Assembly: GCA_037355855.1 (NCBI GenBank)
Contig: CM074759.1
Span: 6,634,001-6,698,000 of the forward strand
Source: Pseudo-nitzschia pungens
Lineage: Eukaryota > Bacillariophyta > Bacillariophyceae > Bacillariales > Bacillariaceae
Length of the DNA: 64,000 nucleotides
Direction: 5' to 3'
The notes under the pieces are model-generated. The model was not told the DNA's origin. It worked only from the letters and a program-made list of their open reading frames with translations, and searched no databases. This document shows positions 10,975 to 20,520 of the stretch, piece after piece (the stretch's first letter is position 1; every line of letters begins with the position of its first letter). Position numbers and translations under genes: made by a program.

Positions 10975-11238
10975 AAGGGCCCCCGGAAAAGCGCGACAGA
11001 GGCAGAGACAGAGACGACGTTTGCCACCGGAGACGACAGCCCAAACAACAAACCAAGTCGACAGACATGTTCACTAATTTTGAATTCACAGAAAGCAAGG
11101 CTCTAAAATACAGATTCGTTGTGGCTCGTTTCCAGACTCGAGATTGCGTTTAGCAACGATTAGCATAGCATGGAGTAGTTCGAATCGTTTCGCAGCAGGG
11201 ACAGCAGCAACCGCAGAGTGAATGGATGAATGAATGAA

Positions 11239-12771
11239 TCACCAGTCGTCCCTGTCGTCTTGCGCGGCCTGCGTCCTCGGCGGCGGGGGCCACCGGGGCG
11301 TCCCGCGGCCGGCCCCAGGCCAGAATCATGCCGTCGGAACTCCCCGACAAGAGCTTTCCGCCCGGTTCCATCGCCTCCACGCTGGTAACGCTGGTGAGGT
11401 GGCCCTCCAGTGTTTGTTTCGGCGTCCCCCCCTCGGTCGAAAAGCCGTGCACGACCCCCCTGCGACCGATCCAGATCGTGCTGCTCCCGTTGCTGCTGTC
11501 GGTGTATCCGGATCCCTCCGCGAGGATCGGTGTCCGTCGTTGCCTGGGGGCCCCCGCCGCAGACGATCGGGTCCCCGGAACCACGAATTTGCTGGGCAGG
11601 ACGCAGCCGCTCCGCAGGTCCCACACCAGGAGCTCGCCGTCGAGACCGCTCACGCTGCAGAGGTAGTGGCCGCTGCCGAAAAAGGACAATCCCGAGACGT
11701 GACCGGAAGCGTGCGACCTGGCCGACTGGTGCTGCACGGCGTCGTAATTGTTCGGGGCGATCGCGATCGCCATCGCCATCCCGGATCGCGCGTCTCGCTT
11801 TCTCCGCTTTGGGGTTCCGTCGAGACCGGAGGTCCGTCGCCGCGAACCGGCGGGTTCGGTTGGTCGTCGTCGCAGGTGGGAATAATCCGAGGCGTACCCC
11901 ACCCGGGTCGACCGGGACGAGGCCACGGCAACGACGGCGGCGAATGATTCGCGCATCCTCCGGGCATCATCACCCGTTCCCGATCCAATACCGTGACGCA
12001 GGCCCGGCTGCCGGATTTGCGAATGTCCCAGAGCCGCACCGTGGAGTCGCGTGATCCCGAGGCCACGACGTGCGGGTTGTTCCCCGACCACTCCAGCGCC
12101 GAAATCCCCCCCGAATGGCCCACCAATTGATGGGAGGACGCCCCGGACCGTATGTCGACCAACTTGATCTCGGATTCGAACCACGACCCCGCGGCGATCA
12201 GGGAGCGATCTCCGCCCGTTCGCAGATGCGCCGATATCCAGGAGGCCGAGTCGTCTCGACGAAAGGGATGAACCCGCAGGACGGGTTTCATTCTGTGGGT
12301 GTCCCAGAGCAGGATTGTTCCGTCGCTCGAACCCGAGAGGAAAGCGCCGGCGTCGGTGGGATACCACTGGGTATAGGTGACGGAGGACGAATGTCCCGCG
12401 GGCAGCCGGAGAATGTCGGGGACCGCCGGGACCTTGACGGACTTTGCGACCGGAGCGTAGCACTGTCCCCCGAATGCGCTGTCGCGGTGGCCGACGCTTT
12501 TGCTCTGACCCCATTTGGAAATATCGTAAACCGTGACCGTTGCGTCCGCGCAGCCAGCGAGAAGAAATCTCCCGGACGAATCCACGGACAGGCTCGATAT
12601 GCTTTTTCGGTGGGGGGAGGCAATGTCCGGATCTTGCAGCAGTTGCTTGGCGTGAAAATACCGCGACACACCCCTTTCGAAATTGTCTCGTCCGCACAAT
12701 CCGTACTCCCTCGCGAGAGCATTGCGGAAGACGGACCGTCGCTTTCCGGGGATTCTGTCGAAGACCGACAT
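11239..12771 (-). CDS. ERCC8: ERCC8/CSA-like WD40 repeat protein, reading frame interrupted
   Basis: CSA is the WD40 substrate receptor of the CUL4-DDB1 ubiquitin ligase in transcription-coupled repair. From the ATG at 12771 (MSVFDRIPGKRR) repeats are visible: SSLSVDSSGRFLLAGCADAT, SSVTYTQWYPTDAGAFLSGS, GGISALEWSGNNPHVVASGS, GHVSGLSFFGSGHYLCSVSG, and a last one ending LLSGSSDGMILAWG. The WYP.D.G.F..S block is characteristic of CSA. The frame changes between about 11974 and 11800. A GTGATG donor at 11973 with an AAAG acceptor at 11807 would make a 167-bp, phase-correct intron, but the sites are weak. Near 11268 one extra G moves the frame; skipping it gives a short acidic end and a stop at 11239, like the acidic end of CSA. 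Without it the frame runs on to 11150. Confidence 0.72.
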
Positions 12772-13357
12772 GTTTTGAGCGTGTCTCACAACACGAGACG
12801 ACGGTTTTCGCACGGGTTTTGCATATTCTGCCGGGAGCCAGGAATTACCGATTCGTCAATCGCGGAGACGAGCTCGAGATGACTTGCGTTGCCGCGCTTG
12901 CAGAGCAAAAGAGGATTGCCAAGAAGTTTCGGGATTGGCTTCACTCGATCGATGTCAAGGAATGGAGCAGCCCGAAGGTTTCATTTTTGTGTCGTCGGAA
13001 CTGTTCAGCGCCGAAGTGAATGAATTAATCGCTCTGTTTCCCGTTTCTTGTGCCACGAGCTACGAATCAATCGAATCAAGTTAGCGAACGGCTTGTTGGT
13101 TGTCAACTCGTAGTCGTAACCTTACAGAAACTTTCTCGTACCTCCTACCGTAAGGCTACCGTACTGGTAGTACAGTGTACCGTGATGATTCATTCATGAT
13201 CACTTCTACGGATGATGAGTTAATACTACATCATCACCTATCTACGGAAGATAATAACTTAGGACTGTAGTACGTAAAAGGTATGAAAGTGCTTGTATTG
13301 TGAAAAGTCAACGCGTCCGCAACCGCACACTGTGACCTTTTGCGTGCTAACATTACA
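12772..13357. other. Intergenic region upstream of the LTR retrotransposon
   Basis: I see no gene. It holds the 5' side of the CSA-like gene, short uninformative ORFs, and a GTAAG/TTAC motif cluster at about 13118-13165. Confidence 0.6.
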
Positions 13358-13362
13358 GTCGT
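13358..13362. repeat. 5-bp target site duplication, left copy (GTCGT)
   Basis: GTCGT directly precedes the 5' LTR and is repeated directly after the 3' LTR at 21658-21662. This is the hallmark of integrase-mediated insertion. Confidence 0.95.
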
Positions 13363-13660
13363 TGTTGGAATATATCTCGATTCACATACATTGATGCGTA
13401 CTTACATATAATATGAAACATATGACAGCCGAAGAAACGTATGACACCTCACCACAGCCACAAGATGTCCACCAATCATATCTAAGCTACATGGAGGGAT
13501 GTCAAGACAGATATCGGACATGGACATTATCAGCCATCCACATGAAAGGATTGTCCCTAGATCGACAATCCGATGGTGTCATACTTTTCTCTTTTATCTA
13601 ATCAATAGGACCATTTACATCGTTCTTTCAGATTTCGTAGAATTCTCTACTGTTTCAACA
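13363..13660 (+). repeat. 5' LTR (298 bp)
   Basis: Starts TGTTGGAATATATC and ends GTTTCAACA. It differs from the 3' LTR mainly by 14 extra bases at about 13620-13635, close to the end. The 62-codon ORF present in both LTRs is probably incidental. Confidence 0.95.
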
Positions 13661-13676
13661 TAAAAGAGAAAAGTAT
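13581..13676 (+). other. 16-bp perfect inverted repeat joining the LTR and the leader
   Basis: ATACTTTTCTCTTTTA at 13581-13596 inside the LTR is the exact reverse complement of TAAAAGAGAAAAGTAT at 13661-13676, the first 16 bases after the LTR. In the genomic RNA this would fold the end of the LTR into a loop and place the primer-binding site right at the base of the stem. Confidence 0.8.
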
Positions 13677-13677
13677 C

Positions 13678-13690
13678 GGTATCAGATCGA
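13678..13690 (+). other. Candidate primer-binding site (initiator tRNA-Met type)
   Basis: GGTATCAGAT, 17 bp after the LTR, resembles TGGTATCAGA, which pairs with the 3' end of initiator tRNA-Met, the usual primer of Copia-type elements. The first base differs (C for T). Confidence 0.65.
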
Positions 13691-13828
13691 TTACAAATCT
13701 CTGAATAGAAGTGTCACCATAGACATCCCGTGACTTTGTGTGTTGAGTCGACACTCACCAGAATCCTCCACACAAGCAACAACAACACAGGTCAGCCGTT
13801 GCAGTAGACACAGCGTCCTCCGGCAACC

Positions 13829-15031
13829 ATGGACAAGCTGTCATCGAACCGTGGAGGGGACAACAACAGTAACAAGCCCTACCAGTCGAACAAGACAAGC
13901 AAGAATCGGTCAAGGAACCGAAACAAGAGCACAAACCCCGGAACAAGCACTGGAGGAAAGTTCAGTGGATTGAACCAAGATGAACTCAAGGGACTCGTAA
14001 TTACCGGGTCAAACTCCCAACAATATGATAGACTGTTTGAGGCAATTAAAGTGGTGGCCGGACAAAAGAATTCAAAAGTCAGGGGAACCCTACTAACCAT
14101 GAACGTCCTCGAGGAGACTGATTTTGCGCCAGCAATGCCAGAGGAAAAAGAATACACCATAACTGTGGATGGTACCCCCAAGATTGACACAAGGAAGCAA
14201 ACCTTGCTTACCACACTGTGGGCTGAAAAGGTCAAGAACTCAGTCAAGCACTATGACAAGTACACCGAAGATCTGAAGGCGCTGTTCTCAATGGTGGAGG
14301 GTCAAATCAGTGCAGGAGTGAGAGAACATCTCAAGTCACTTGACCAATGGTCAGATATCGAGAGCAACCAGGACACGATCCAACTGCTCAAACACTTACG
14401 AGAATATTGTTATCGAGACAATGGCACCAGGGTCTATCCAATGCTGGATGCAGCACAGAAGATCCTAAAGTTTTTCCAGTGCAGACAGGATGGCACCAAG
14501 GAAGCCGCGGATTTCGTCGAAGAGACCAAGGCACGGTTCGATGTCATGCAGTCAGCCGGCATTCGGATCGAGTCAAAGTCAATGACTGAGTACATCCTGA
14601 AAAAGTCCACACCCAGGATCACCTACAACGAGTATCTAGCATTAACAGATGACAAGAAGGCGCCATATCGTGAGGCAGTAAAACACACACTCATTGGAGT
14701 CATTACAGCCAACGGCGCCAACATCAAGAACTACAGAAACTTACCAGGAGTCCTAAAAGACAATTACAGCCTCGGGACGGACGTATACCCAACAAGTGGG
14801 CCAAAAGCGCTCGAACTTATGAACCAATACAAGTCCAATACAAGTCCAATAAGTCGTCCCAGAAGAGCCCCACCACAAGCGGAGGCGGTGACCAACATGC
14901 CACACACGCAGACAGGAAGTCGCCAACCCAAGACAGTAATGAGCGATCAGAGAAGACAACCAAAGGAACATCCTTTGTTACCAAAGGAGTGGAAGAGGAA
15001 CCGAAGGACGAGAAAGAAGCAGAACCCATGA
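13829..15031 (+). CDS. gag: Copia-type Gag protein (frame ends prematurely)
   Basis: Structural protein forming the retrotransposon particle. ATG at 13829 in a good context (AACCATGG). After an Asn/Ser/Lys-rich start there is a helical gag-like core (VKNSVKHYDKYTEDLKALFS and LKHLREYCYRD regions). I see no CCHC zinc knuckle. The end is abnormal: after an 11-bp tandem duplication at 14824-14845 the frame runs through Arg/Pro-rich sequence to a stop at 15029. The frame that continues into pol is open over the same stretch. Removing one repeat copy would join gag and pol into one frame, as in most Copia elements. Confidence 0.85.
   Translation: MDKLSSNRGGDNNSNKPYQSNKTSKNRSRNRNKSTNPGTSTGGKFSGLNQDELKGLVITGSNSQQYDRLFEAIKVVAGQKNSKVRGTLLTMNVLEETDFAPAMPEEKEYTITVDGTPKIDTRKQTLLTTLWAEKVKNSVKHYDKYTEDLKALFSMVEGQISAGVREHLKSLDQWSDIESNQDTIQLLKHLREYCYRDNGTRVYPMLDAAQKILKFFQCRQDGTKEAADFVEETKARFDVMQSAGIRIESKSMTEYILKKSTPRITYNEYLALTDDKKAPYREAVKHTLIGVITANGANIKNYRNLPGVLKDNYSLGTDVYPTSGPKALELMNQYKSNTSPISRPRRAPPQAEAVTNMPHTQTGSRQPKTVMSDQRRQPKEHPLLPKEWKRNRRTRKKQNP
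14824..14845 (+). repeat. 11-bp tandem duplication (CCAATACAAGT x2) at the gag-pol frame break
   Basis: Two exact copies of CCAATACAAGT at 14824-14834 and 14835-14845 are followed by a partial third (CCAATA). Eleven bases is not a multiple of three, so the extra copy shifts the frame exactly where Gag and Pol separate. Confidence 0.9.
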
Positions 15032-18000
15032 AGCAAGCAACACAGGCACTAATGAATGGAATCCTTGAGGCGGATGACGGAGAGGAATTGTGCTTTGTAT
15101 CAAATGGAGTATGCGAGACAGGACAACACCCGGAAGAGGGCAGGAGTGTTGGGCGCATACGCACCTGTGAACCTGGTGAACACTGGCAGAGTGAGCCGGT
15201 TGAGCGAATCCTATCACAATCAAATGGCCGTGTGAACCCCAACTGGATACTCCTGGACAGCCAAGCAACATGCAACTGCGTTGCCAATCCAAAACTCCTC
15301 AAGAATATTCGACCACACCCCAACGGCGGGCGGGTGCGCATCCACTGTAACGCAGGCTCAGTCCTTGTCGACATGGTAGGAGACCTGCCGGGATTTGGCA
15401 CCGTGTGGTACCAAGAAGGGGGTCTGGCAAATGTGTTATCCCTCGGCCTAGTGTCCGACTCGTACCGGGTCACCCTCGACACGTCCGTCGCACAATCCTT
15501 CTTTGTGCACAAAGAGGATGGAACCACGAGGCGCTTTGATCGATCAGCATGTGGCCTGTATTTCGCAGACATAACAACAACCGAGGAGACCATCCTCAAC
15601 ATCACCACGGTCAGTGGAAAGAAACAAACATATTCGGACCTTGATTTGCGACGGGCCGAAAAGGCTCGAAAACTGCAAGATAGCCTGGGTTTTCCAAGTG
15701 ATAGAGACTTCCTCCACATGGTTGACAATAACCTCATCGCAAACTGTCTGGTATCCCGACGAGACGTGCTCATGGCGCGAGATATATTTGGGGTAAACAC
15801 CAGTGTCGTTAAGGGCAAGACAGTCCGACAACAACCGAGGCACGTTCGGGAGGACATGTCCCCCGTCCCAGCAAGAATCCTGCGCCAATACCAAAGCGTC
15901 ACCCTATGTGTTGACGTGTTTCATGTCAATGGAATCAAGTTCTTTCGGACAATCTCTCGACATCTCTACTTTCGGACGAGCCGTGTATTGCCAGACGCCT
16001 CACAAGCAACGCTTCTCAGCACCATCACCACCGTGATTGGGATATATCGATCTCGAGGTTTCACGGTGACACAGGTCTGGGGAGACAATGAGTTCAACTG
16101 CCTTCAGGATGATCTTCTCAAACTACAGCCACCAGTGGCCTTTCATGCTGTCGCACCCGACGAGCACCAACCCGACATCGAGCGCGACAATCGCACCACT
16201 CGTGACCGAGTGCGGACCACCTTCGCGTCCCTTCCGTTCAAGCGTATCCCACCGAGAATGATGATAGAGCTGGTTAATGGGGTAACATTCCACCTGAATA
16301 ACTGGTGTAACCGAGTAGGAGTGTCTCGAACCATGCCGCCCAGACAAATCATGACAGGGACCCGGCTTGACGCCCGAAAACACTGTCGGTTTCAATTCGG
16401 CGATTATGTCCTCGGACACGAAGAGGCAGGGGACAACTCCCTTGACGTTAGAGCGCGAGATGCGATATACTTGCGACCAACTGGCGATGTACAAGGCGCG
16501 ATGTTCTTATTTGACCTCAAAACCGAGCGGCGAATTCGCCGGAGAACAGCGACTCTGGCACACATGACCGACACAGTGATAGCGCGTGTGGAACAGATCG
16601 CCAAGAACATGAAGGCACCAATCGGACTCACCTTTGGAGATGCCCAGGGGCACTCGACTATTCTTGACATCGAAACCGACTCCATTGCAAGCGACGAGGA
16701 TGATTCTGACGAGGAATACTCATTGTCAACGACTAGAACTGAGTCTGACCTGGAGGACTATGATGAGGAGAGCTCTTTAGAATCCAGCAAGAACTCAAAT
16801 TATGACGATACCGAGTTTATCGACGCCACAGCGAGTGGCGTACAAGATAGTGGACCGGGTACAGGCGGGACCGACACGGCGCACGCCGAGCCCCGAGACA
16901 CCACCAATGCCGATGGGATCCATAGTGCAACCGCCGCCGGCACGACAACGGACCAACCCAACTGTCGGGATCACGAGACGGACACCGCAGTCCCGTCTGC
17001 TTCATATGAGCCCAACGGATGCGACAACCGTGGACACGACACGCTACCGAAACTCGAGGATCAGCACGACGCTGATGGAGACGAGTCAGTTGCAGACAGC
17101 ACTCATAGTACGAACACAGTTGACAACCAATCCAACAGTGGGGACGATACCAACACCACCACCGACAATGGGCACCACATGGAGCTGAGACCAAGGGTAA
17201 GTCGAACCCACAACAAGTATAATGAGGCGGATGGCTACGCGTCAACAGTGCATCATCGCCTCGCCACCACCATATCCGAACCAACAGGATCGTTCTTTTC
17301 TGGTGGGCTATCCAACGCCGTGCGAGCTATCTCACGAACTCATGAGCGCTACATGTTTGTTGCAAATGCAATCGGCGAGTACAATAACATCGATGCGACG
17401 CTTGTGACTAGGCAGTACGGGATCAAGGCTGGTCTGAAGCTGTTCGGAGCGGCCGGTGTGGACGCTGTCCTCAAGGAACTCAAGCAACTACACGATCGGA
17501 AGGTAGTGACACCTGTACACATCCGAATGATGTCGCGGGAGGAGATCCAAAAAGCGCTCCCGTACCTCATGTTCTTGAAACGCAAGCGATGCGGGAAGAT
17601 TAAGGCCAGGGGGTGTGCCGACGGCCGAAGCCAACGTGACTATATCGCCCGAGAAGACACCTACTCGCCAACGGTTTCCTTACATGCGCTCATGTTGACT
17701 TGCGTTATTGATGCAATTGAGGGTCGGGACGTAGCTACAGCCGACATACCAGGGGCATTTCTACAGACACCAATGCCCGAGGGAGAAATAGTGCATATAC
17801 GCCTGGACGGGGCAATGGCAGAGATCCTCAGCAAGATTGATCCTGGTCTCTACAAGCCGTATGTAATAAATCAGCGAGGCACAAAGACCCTGTACGCACG
17901 TGCCGACAAGGCAATCTATGGGACACTTCGCGCAGCCATCCTCTTTTGGCAGAAGCTGTCCAGCGCACTCATCAAGTGGGGCTTCGAGCTGAATCCATAT

Positions 18001-18891
18001 GATTCATGCACCGCCAACAAGATGATCAATGGAAGCCAGTGTACCATCGTATGGCATGTAGACGACCTGAAAATTTCCCACAAGGACAGTGTAGTCGTCA
18101 CCAAGGTACTTGCAGATTTGAACACAGAGTTTGGGAAGGAGGCGCCGCTCACTGTGACCAGGGGGAAAGTGCACGACTATGTTGGTATGACCATAGATTA
18201 CTCCACAAAAGGAAAGGTGAAGTTTAACATGTTTGACTATTTAGAAGGGATTATCACAGACATTCCAGACACCCTGCGTGAGGCCAGGGTTACACCAACA
18301 CCTGCTGCAGAACACCTGTTCAAGGCCAATGCAGAGGGTGTAAAGCTTAACAGGGTAGACGCCGACACATTTCACTCAGTTGTTGCCCAGTTGCTCTTCG
18401 CTAGCAAGCGGGCTCGACCCGACATTCAAACTGCTATCGCGTTCCTGTGCACCAGAGTTGCAAGCCCAGACGAGGACGACTGGAAGAAGCTGAAGCGAGT
18501 GTTGGCGTATGTCCGCGACACCATATTCCTTCCCCTTGTGTTGGGGTGGGATGAAACAGGTAACGCCTATTGGTATGTTGATGCGTCTTTCGCAGTCCAC
18601 ACGGACATGAAGAGCCACACCGGGGGTCTACTAACATTTGGAGTGGGGGCGGTGCTTGCCATCTCCACCAAGCAGAAGCTGAATACCAGGAGCTCAACCG
18701 AAGCCGAGCTGGTTGGAGTGGACGACACGCTGCCATACAATCTCTGGTGCCATTACTATCTGCAATGGCAGGGCTACCAGGCCAAGATCAAAGAAGGGGC
18801 AGCGCGCCTGGGAAAGGAGAACTTCCTCTACCAGGACAACACCAGCTCCATCAAGTTGGAAACAATAATAATAATATACTTATTTAAGTAG
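14989..18891 (+). CDS. pol: Copia-type Pol polyprotein (protease, integrase, RT, RNase H), 3' end displaced
   Basis: Makes and integrates the DNA copy of the element. The frame has no ATG at its start; it is open from 14674 and GTG at 14989 is only nominal. Visible in order: aspartic protease motif WILLDSQAT (about 15244); pre-integrase region (FLHMVDNNLIANC, about 15710); integrase catalytic D (CVDVFHVNG), D (WGDNEFN) and E (DIERDNR) between about 15905 and 16190; an acidic linker; reverse transcriptase TADIPGAFLQTPMP (about 17737) and active site HVDD (about 18057) in place of the usual YVDD; RNase H YVDASFAVHTD, SSTEAELVGVDD and YQDNTSSIKLE (18570-18860). The last codons after 18865 come from the inserted sequence. 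The true C-terminus resumes at 21063. Confidence 0.93.
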   Translation: MEEEPKDEKEAEPMKQATQALMNGILEADDGEELCFVSNGVCETGQHPEEGRSVGRIRTCEPGEHWQSEPVERILSQSNGRVNPNWILLDSQATCNCVANPKLLKNIRPHPNGGRVRIHCNAGSVLVDMVGDLPGFGTVWYQEGGLANVLSLGLVSDSYRVTLDTSVAQSFFVHKEDGTTRRFDRSACGLYFADITTTEETILNITTVSGKKQTYSDLDLRRAEKARKLQDSLGFPSDRDFLHMVDNNLIANCLVSRRDVLMARDIFGVNTSVVKGKTVRQQPRHVREDMSPVPARILRQYQSVTLCVDVFHVNGIKFFRTISRHLYFRTSRVLPDASQATLLSTITTVIGIYRSRGFTVTQVWGDNEFNCLQDDLLKLQPPVAFHAVAPDEHQPDIERDNRTTRDRVRTTFASLPFKRIPPRMMIELVNGVTFHLNNWCNRVGVSRTMPPRQIMTGTRLDARKHCRFQFGDYVLGHEEAGDNSLDVRARDAIYLRPTGDVQGAMFLFDLKTERRIRRRTATLAHMTDTVIARVEQIAKNMKAPIGLTFGDAQGHSTILDIETDSIASDEDDSDEEYSLSTTRTESDLEDYDEESSLESSKNSNYDDTEFIDATASGVQDSGPGTGGTDTAHAEPRDTTNADGIHSATAAGTTTDQPNCRDHETDTAVPSASYEPNGCDNRGHDTLPKLEDQHDADGDESVADSTHSTNTVDNQSNSGDDTNTTTDNGHHMELRPRVSRTHNKYNEADGYASTVHHRLATTISEPTGSFFSGGLSNAVRAISRTHERYMFVANAIGEYNNIDATLVTRQYGIKAGLKLFGAAGVDAVLKELKQLHDRKVVTPVHIRMMSREEIQKALPYLMFLKRKRCGKIKARGCADGRSQRDYIAREDTYSPTVSLHALMLTCVIDAIEGRDVATADIPGAFLQTPMPEGEIVHIRLDGAMAEILSKIDPGLYKPYVINQRGTKTLYARADKAIYGTLRAAILFWQKLSSALIKWGFELNPYDSCTANKMINGSQCTIVWHVDDLKISHKDSVVVTKVLADLNTEFGKEAPLTVTRGKVHDYVGMTIDYSTKGKVKFNMFDYLEGIITDIPDTLREARVTPTPAAEHLFKANAEGVKLNRVDADTFHSVVAQLLFASKRARPDIQTAIAFLCTRVASPDEDDWKKLKRVLAYVRDTIFLPLVLGWDETGNAYWYVDASFAVHTDMKSHTGGLLTFGVGAVLAISTKQKLNTRSSTEAELVGVDDTLPYNLWCHYYLQWQGYQAKIKEGAARLGKENFLYQDNTSSIKLETIIIIYLFK
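18850..18865 (+). repeat. 16-bp target site duplication, left copy
   Basis: ATCAAGTTGGAAACAA at 18850-18865 recurs exactly at 21047-21062. The flanks differ on both sides, so the repeat is exactly 16 bp and marks the ends of the inserted sequence. Confidence 0.93.
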
Positions 18892-19578
18892 GAAAATCCA
18901 CCGAAGGTGGTTAAAAGCTACTCAGTCTGTAACCAGACTTTATCGTCGCCTCAATCGAAGAGAGGTTAGGCCCCAAGTTGTAGAACGACGCGCCGCCTCA
19001 ACCATGGGGAATAGGCCCCAGGTTGTAAGGACGGCTATTTTGCAAACGAACCTTGGTAAGAAACAGGAAAAAAAAACGAACCAGTCCAGAGCACAACAGA
19101 CACTGCTGTTGCAAAGCGTACAGGAAACGGGGTAACAAGAACGTGAAAGGGAAAGACACAAGCAAAACTGTCCCTCCAATGCTGGTGTGCAGCATCCGTA
19201 ATGCTAGTGGTGAGCTGACACAAGCAAAACCCTGACTAGATACATGGTATCTGTAATGCTAGTGGTCAGCGTACAAAAGCAAAACTCCTCTCTGAATGCT
19301 GGATTGCAGCATCACCAGTAATGCGAGTAGTCATCCCCAAACACATCCCGAACCACATTCCTTACCACTGTATGGTACATAAAGTACAGTGCCTACTACC
19401 AAATTCAGAACAGCTGTCCTCCTGTTCGAACTTAGTAGTAGCCGGAAACACGTAGAGGCGGTGGAGCCTACTACCAAATTCAAATTCGTAACAGCTGGCC
19501 TTCTGTTCGAACTTGAACTTGCTCTCCTGTAGTAGCTTGGAAACAGGGCCTTTAAGTGAAAACACTTATGGACCATCA

Positions 19579-20520
19579 GGGCTGTAGGCTTGAAAACAGG
19601 TCTCTGCTGTACTGTGAACTGGAGGGGTATATGTAGGTGGTGGTGCGTTAAGTAACATGTACTTAGCAGCTTTGGGGCTTGGGTCATAAAAACAGTAGGT
19701 CCATAATCAAAAACAATTATGGACTATCAGGGCAGTAGACTTGAAAACAGATGACAGTTGAAGTGTGCATCTGAGAGGGTTATGTAGGTAGGAGAGCCTT
19801 AAGCAAGCTGTACTTAGCGGCTTTGGGGCTTGGGTCAGGAAATAGTAGGACCTTAAGTGAGAACACTTATGGTCCAGCAGGGCAGTAGACTTGAAAACAG
19901 ATGACAGTTGAAGTGTGCATCTGAGAGGTATATGTAGGTAGGAGAGCCTTAAGCAAGCTGTACTTAGCGGCTTTGGGGCTTGGGTAAGGAAACAGTAGGA
20001 CCATAAGCGAAAACACTTATGGTCCATCAGGGCAGTAGACTTGAAAACAGATGACAGTTGAAGAATGCATCTGAGAGGTATATGTAGGTAGGGGAGCCTT
20101 AAGCAAACTGTACTTAGTGGCTTTAGGGCTTGGGTCAGGAAACAGTAGGACCATAAGCGAAAACACTTAGGGTCCATCAGGGCAGTAGACTTGAAAACAG
20201 ATGACAGTTGAAGAATGCATCTGAGAGGTATATGTAGGTAGGGGAGCCTTAAGCAAACTGTACTTAGTGGCTTTAGGGCTTGGGTCAGGAAACAGTAGGA
20301 CCATAAGCGAAAACACTTAGGGTCCATCAGGGCAGTAGACTTGGAAACAGATGACATTTATACAGTACACCTGAGAGGGTTATGTAGGTGGTGGAGCCTT
20401 AAGCAAACTGTACTTAGCGACTTTGGGGCTTGGGTCAAGAAACAGTAGGACCATAAGTGAAAACACTTAGGGTCCAGCAGGGCAATGGACTTGAAAACAG
20501 ATGACAGAATTTCTTTTTTT
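19579..20520 (-). repeat. 150-bp tandem satellite, about 6.5 copies
   Basis: The marker GGCAGTAGAC (GGCAATGGAC in the last copy) recurs at 19731, 19881, 20031, 20181, 20331 and 20481, a period of exactly 150 bp. A more diverged copy starts near 19579. Each unit also carries AAACAGTAGGACCATAAG and AACACTTAGGGTCC-like blocks. 150 is a multiple of three, so one minus-strand frame stays open through the array. Confidence 0.93.
19707..20357 (-). CDS. 216-codon ORF of 50-residue repeats within the satellite (doubtful gene)
   Basis: The frame starts with ATG at 20357 and encodes about four copies of a 50-residue unit (CFRLWSYCFLTQALKPLST, then LQLSSVFKSTALMD). It is open mainly because the 150-bp repeat has no stop in this frame. 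I recognise no domain. It may be a passive ORF of the satellite. That the unit keeps codon periodicity across diverged copies is the only argument for coding. Confidence 0.25.
   Translation of the reverse strand: MSSVSKSTALMDPKCFRLWSYCFLTQALKPLSTVCLRLPYLHIPLRCILQLSSVFKSTALMDPKCFRLWSYCFLTQALKPLSTVCLRLPYLHIPLRCILQLSSVFKSTALMDHKCFRLWSYCFLTQAPKPLSTACLRLSYLHIPLRCTLQLSSVFKSTALLDHKCSHLRSYYFLTQAPKPLSTACLRLSYLHNPLRCTLQLSSVFKSTALIVHNCF

Noticed and set aside
11974..12003. Single-base error as the only cause of the CSA-like mid-gene frame change
   Set aside because: The frame moves by two, so one extra base cannot explain it. A weak 167-bp intron or two separate changes remain possible, so I left it open.
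13413..13601. 62-codon ORF inside both LTRs
   Set aside because: Identical in both LTRs simply because they are duplicates; short, with no similarity that I recognise.
14820..15031. Classical -1 slippery heptamer between gag and pol
   Set aside because: I found no X-XXY-YYZ heptamer followed by an evident stem in the overlap, and the 11-bp duplication explains the frame change more simply.
19579..20520. CRISPR-like array
   Set aside because: Whole 150-bp units repeat without distinct spacers, in a eukaryotic retroposon context.
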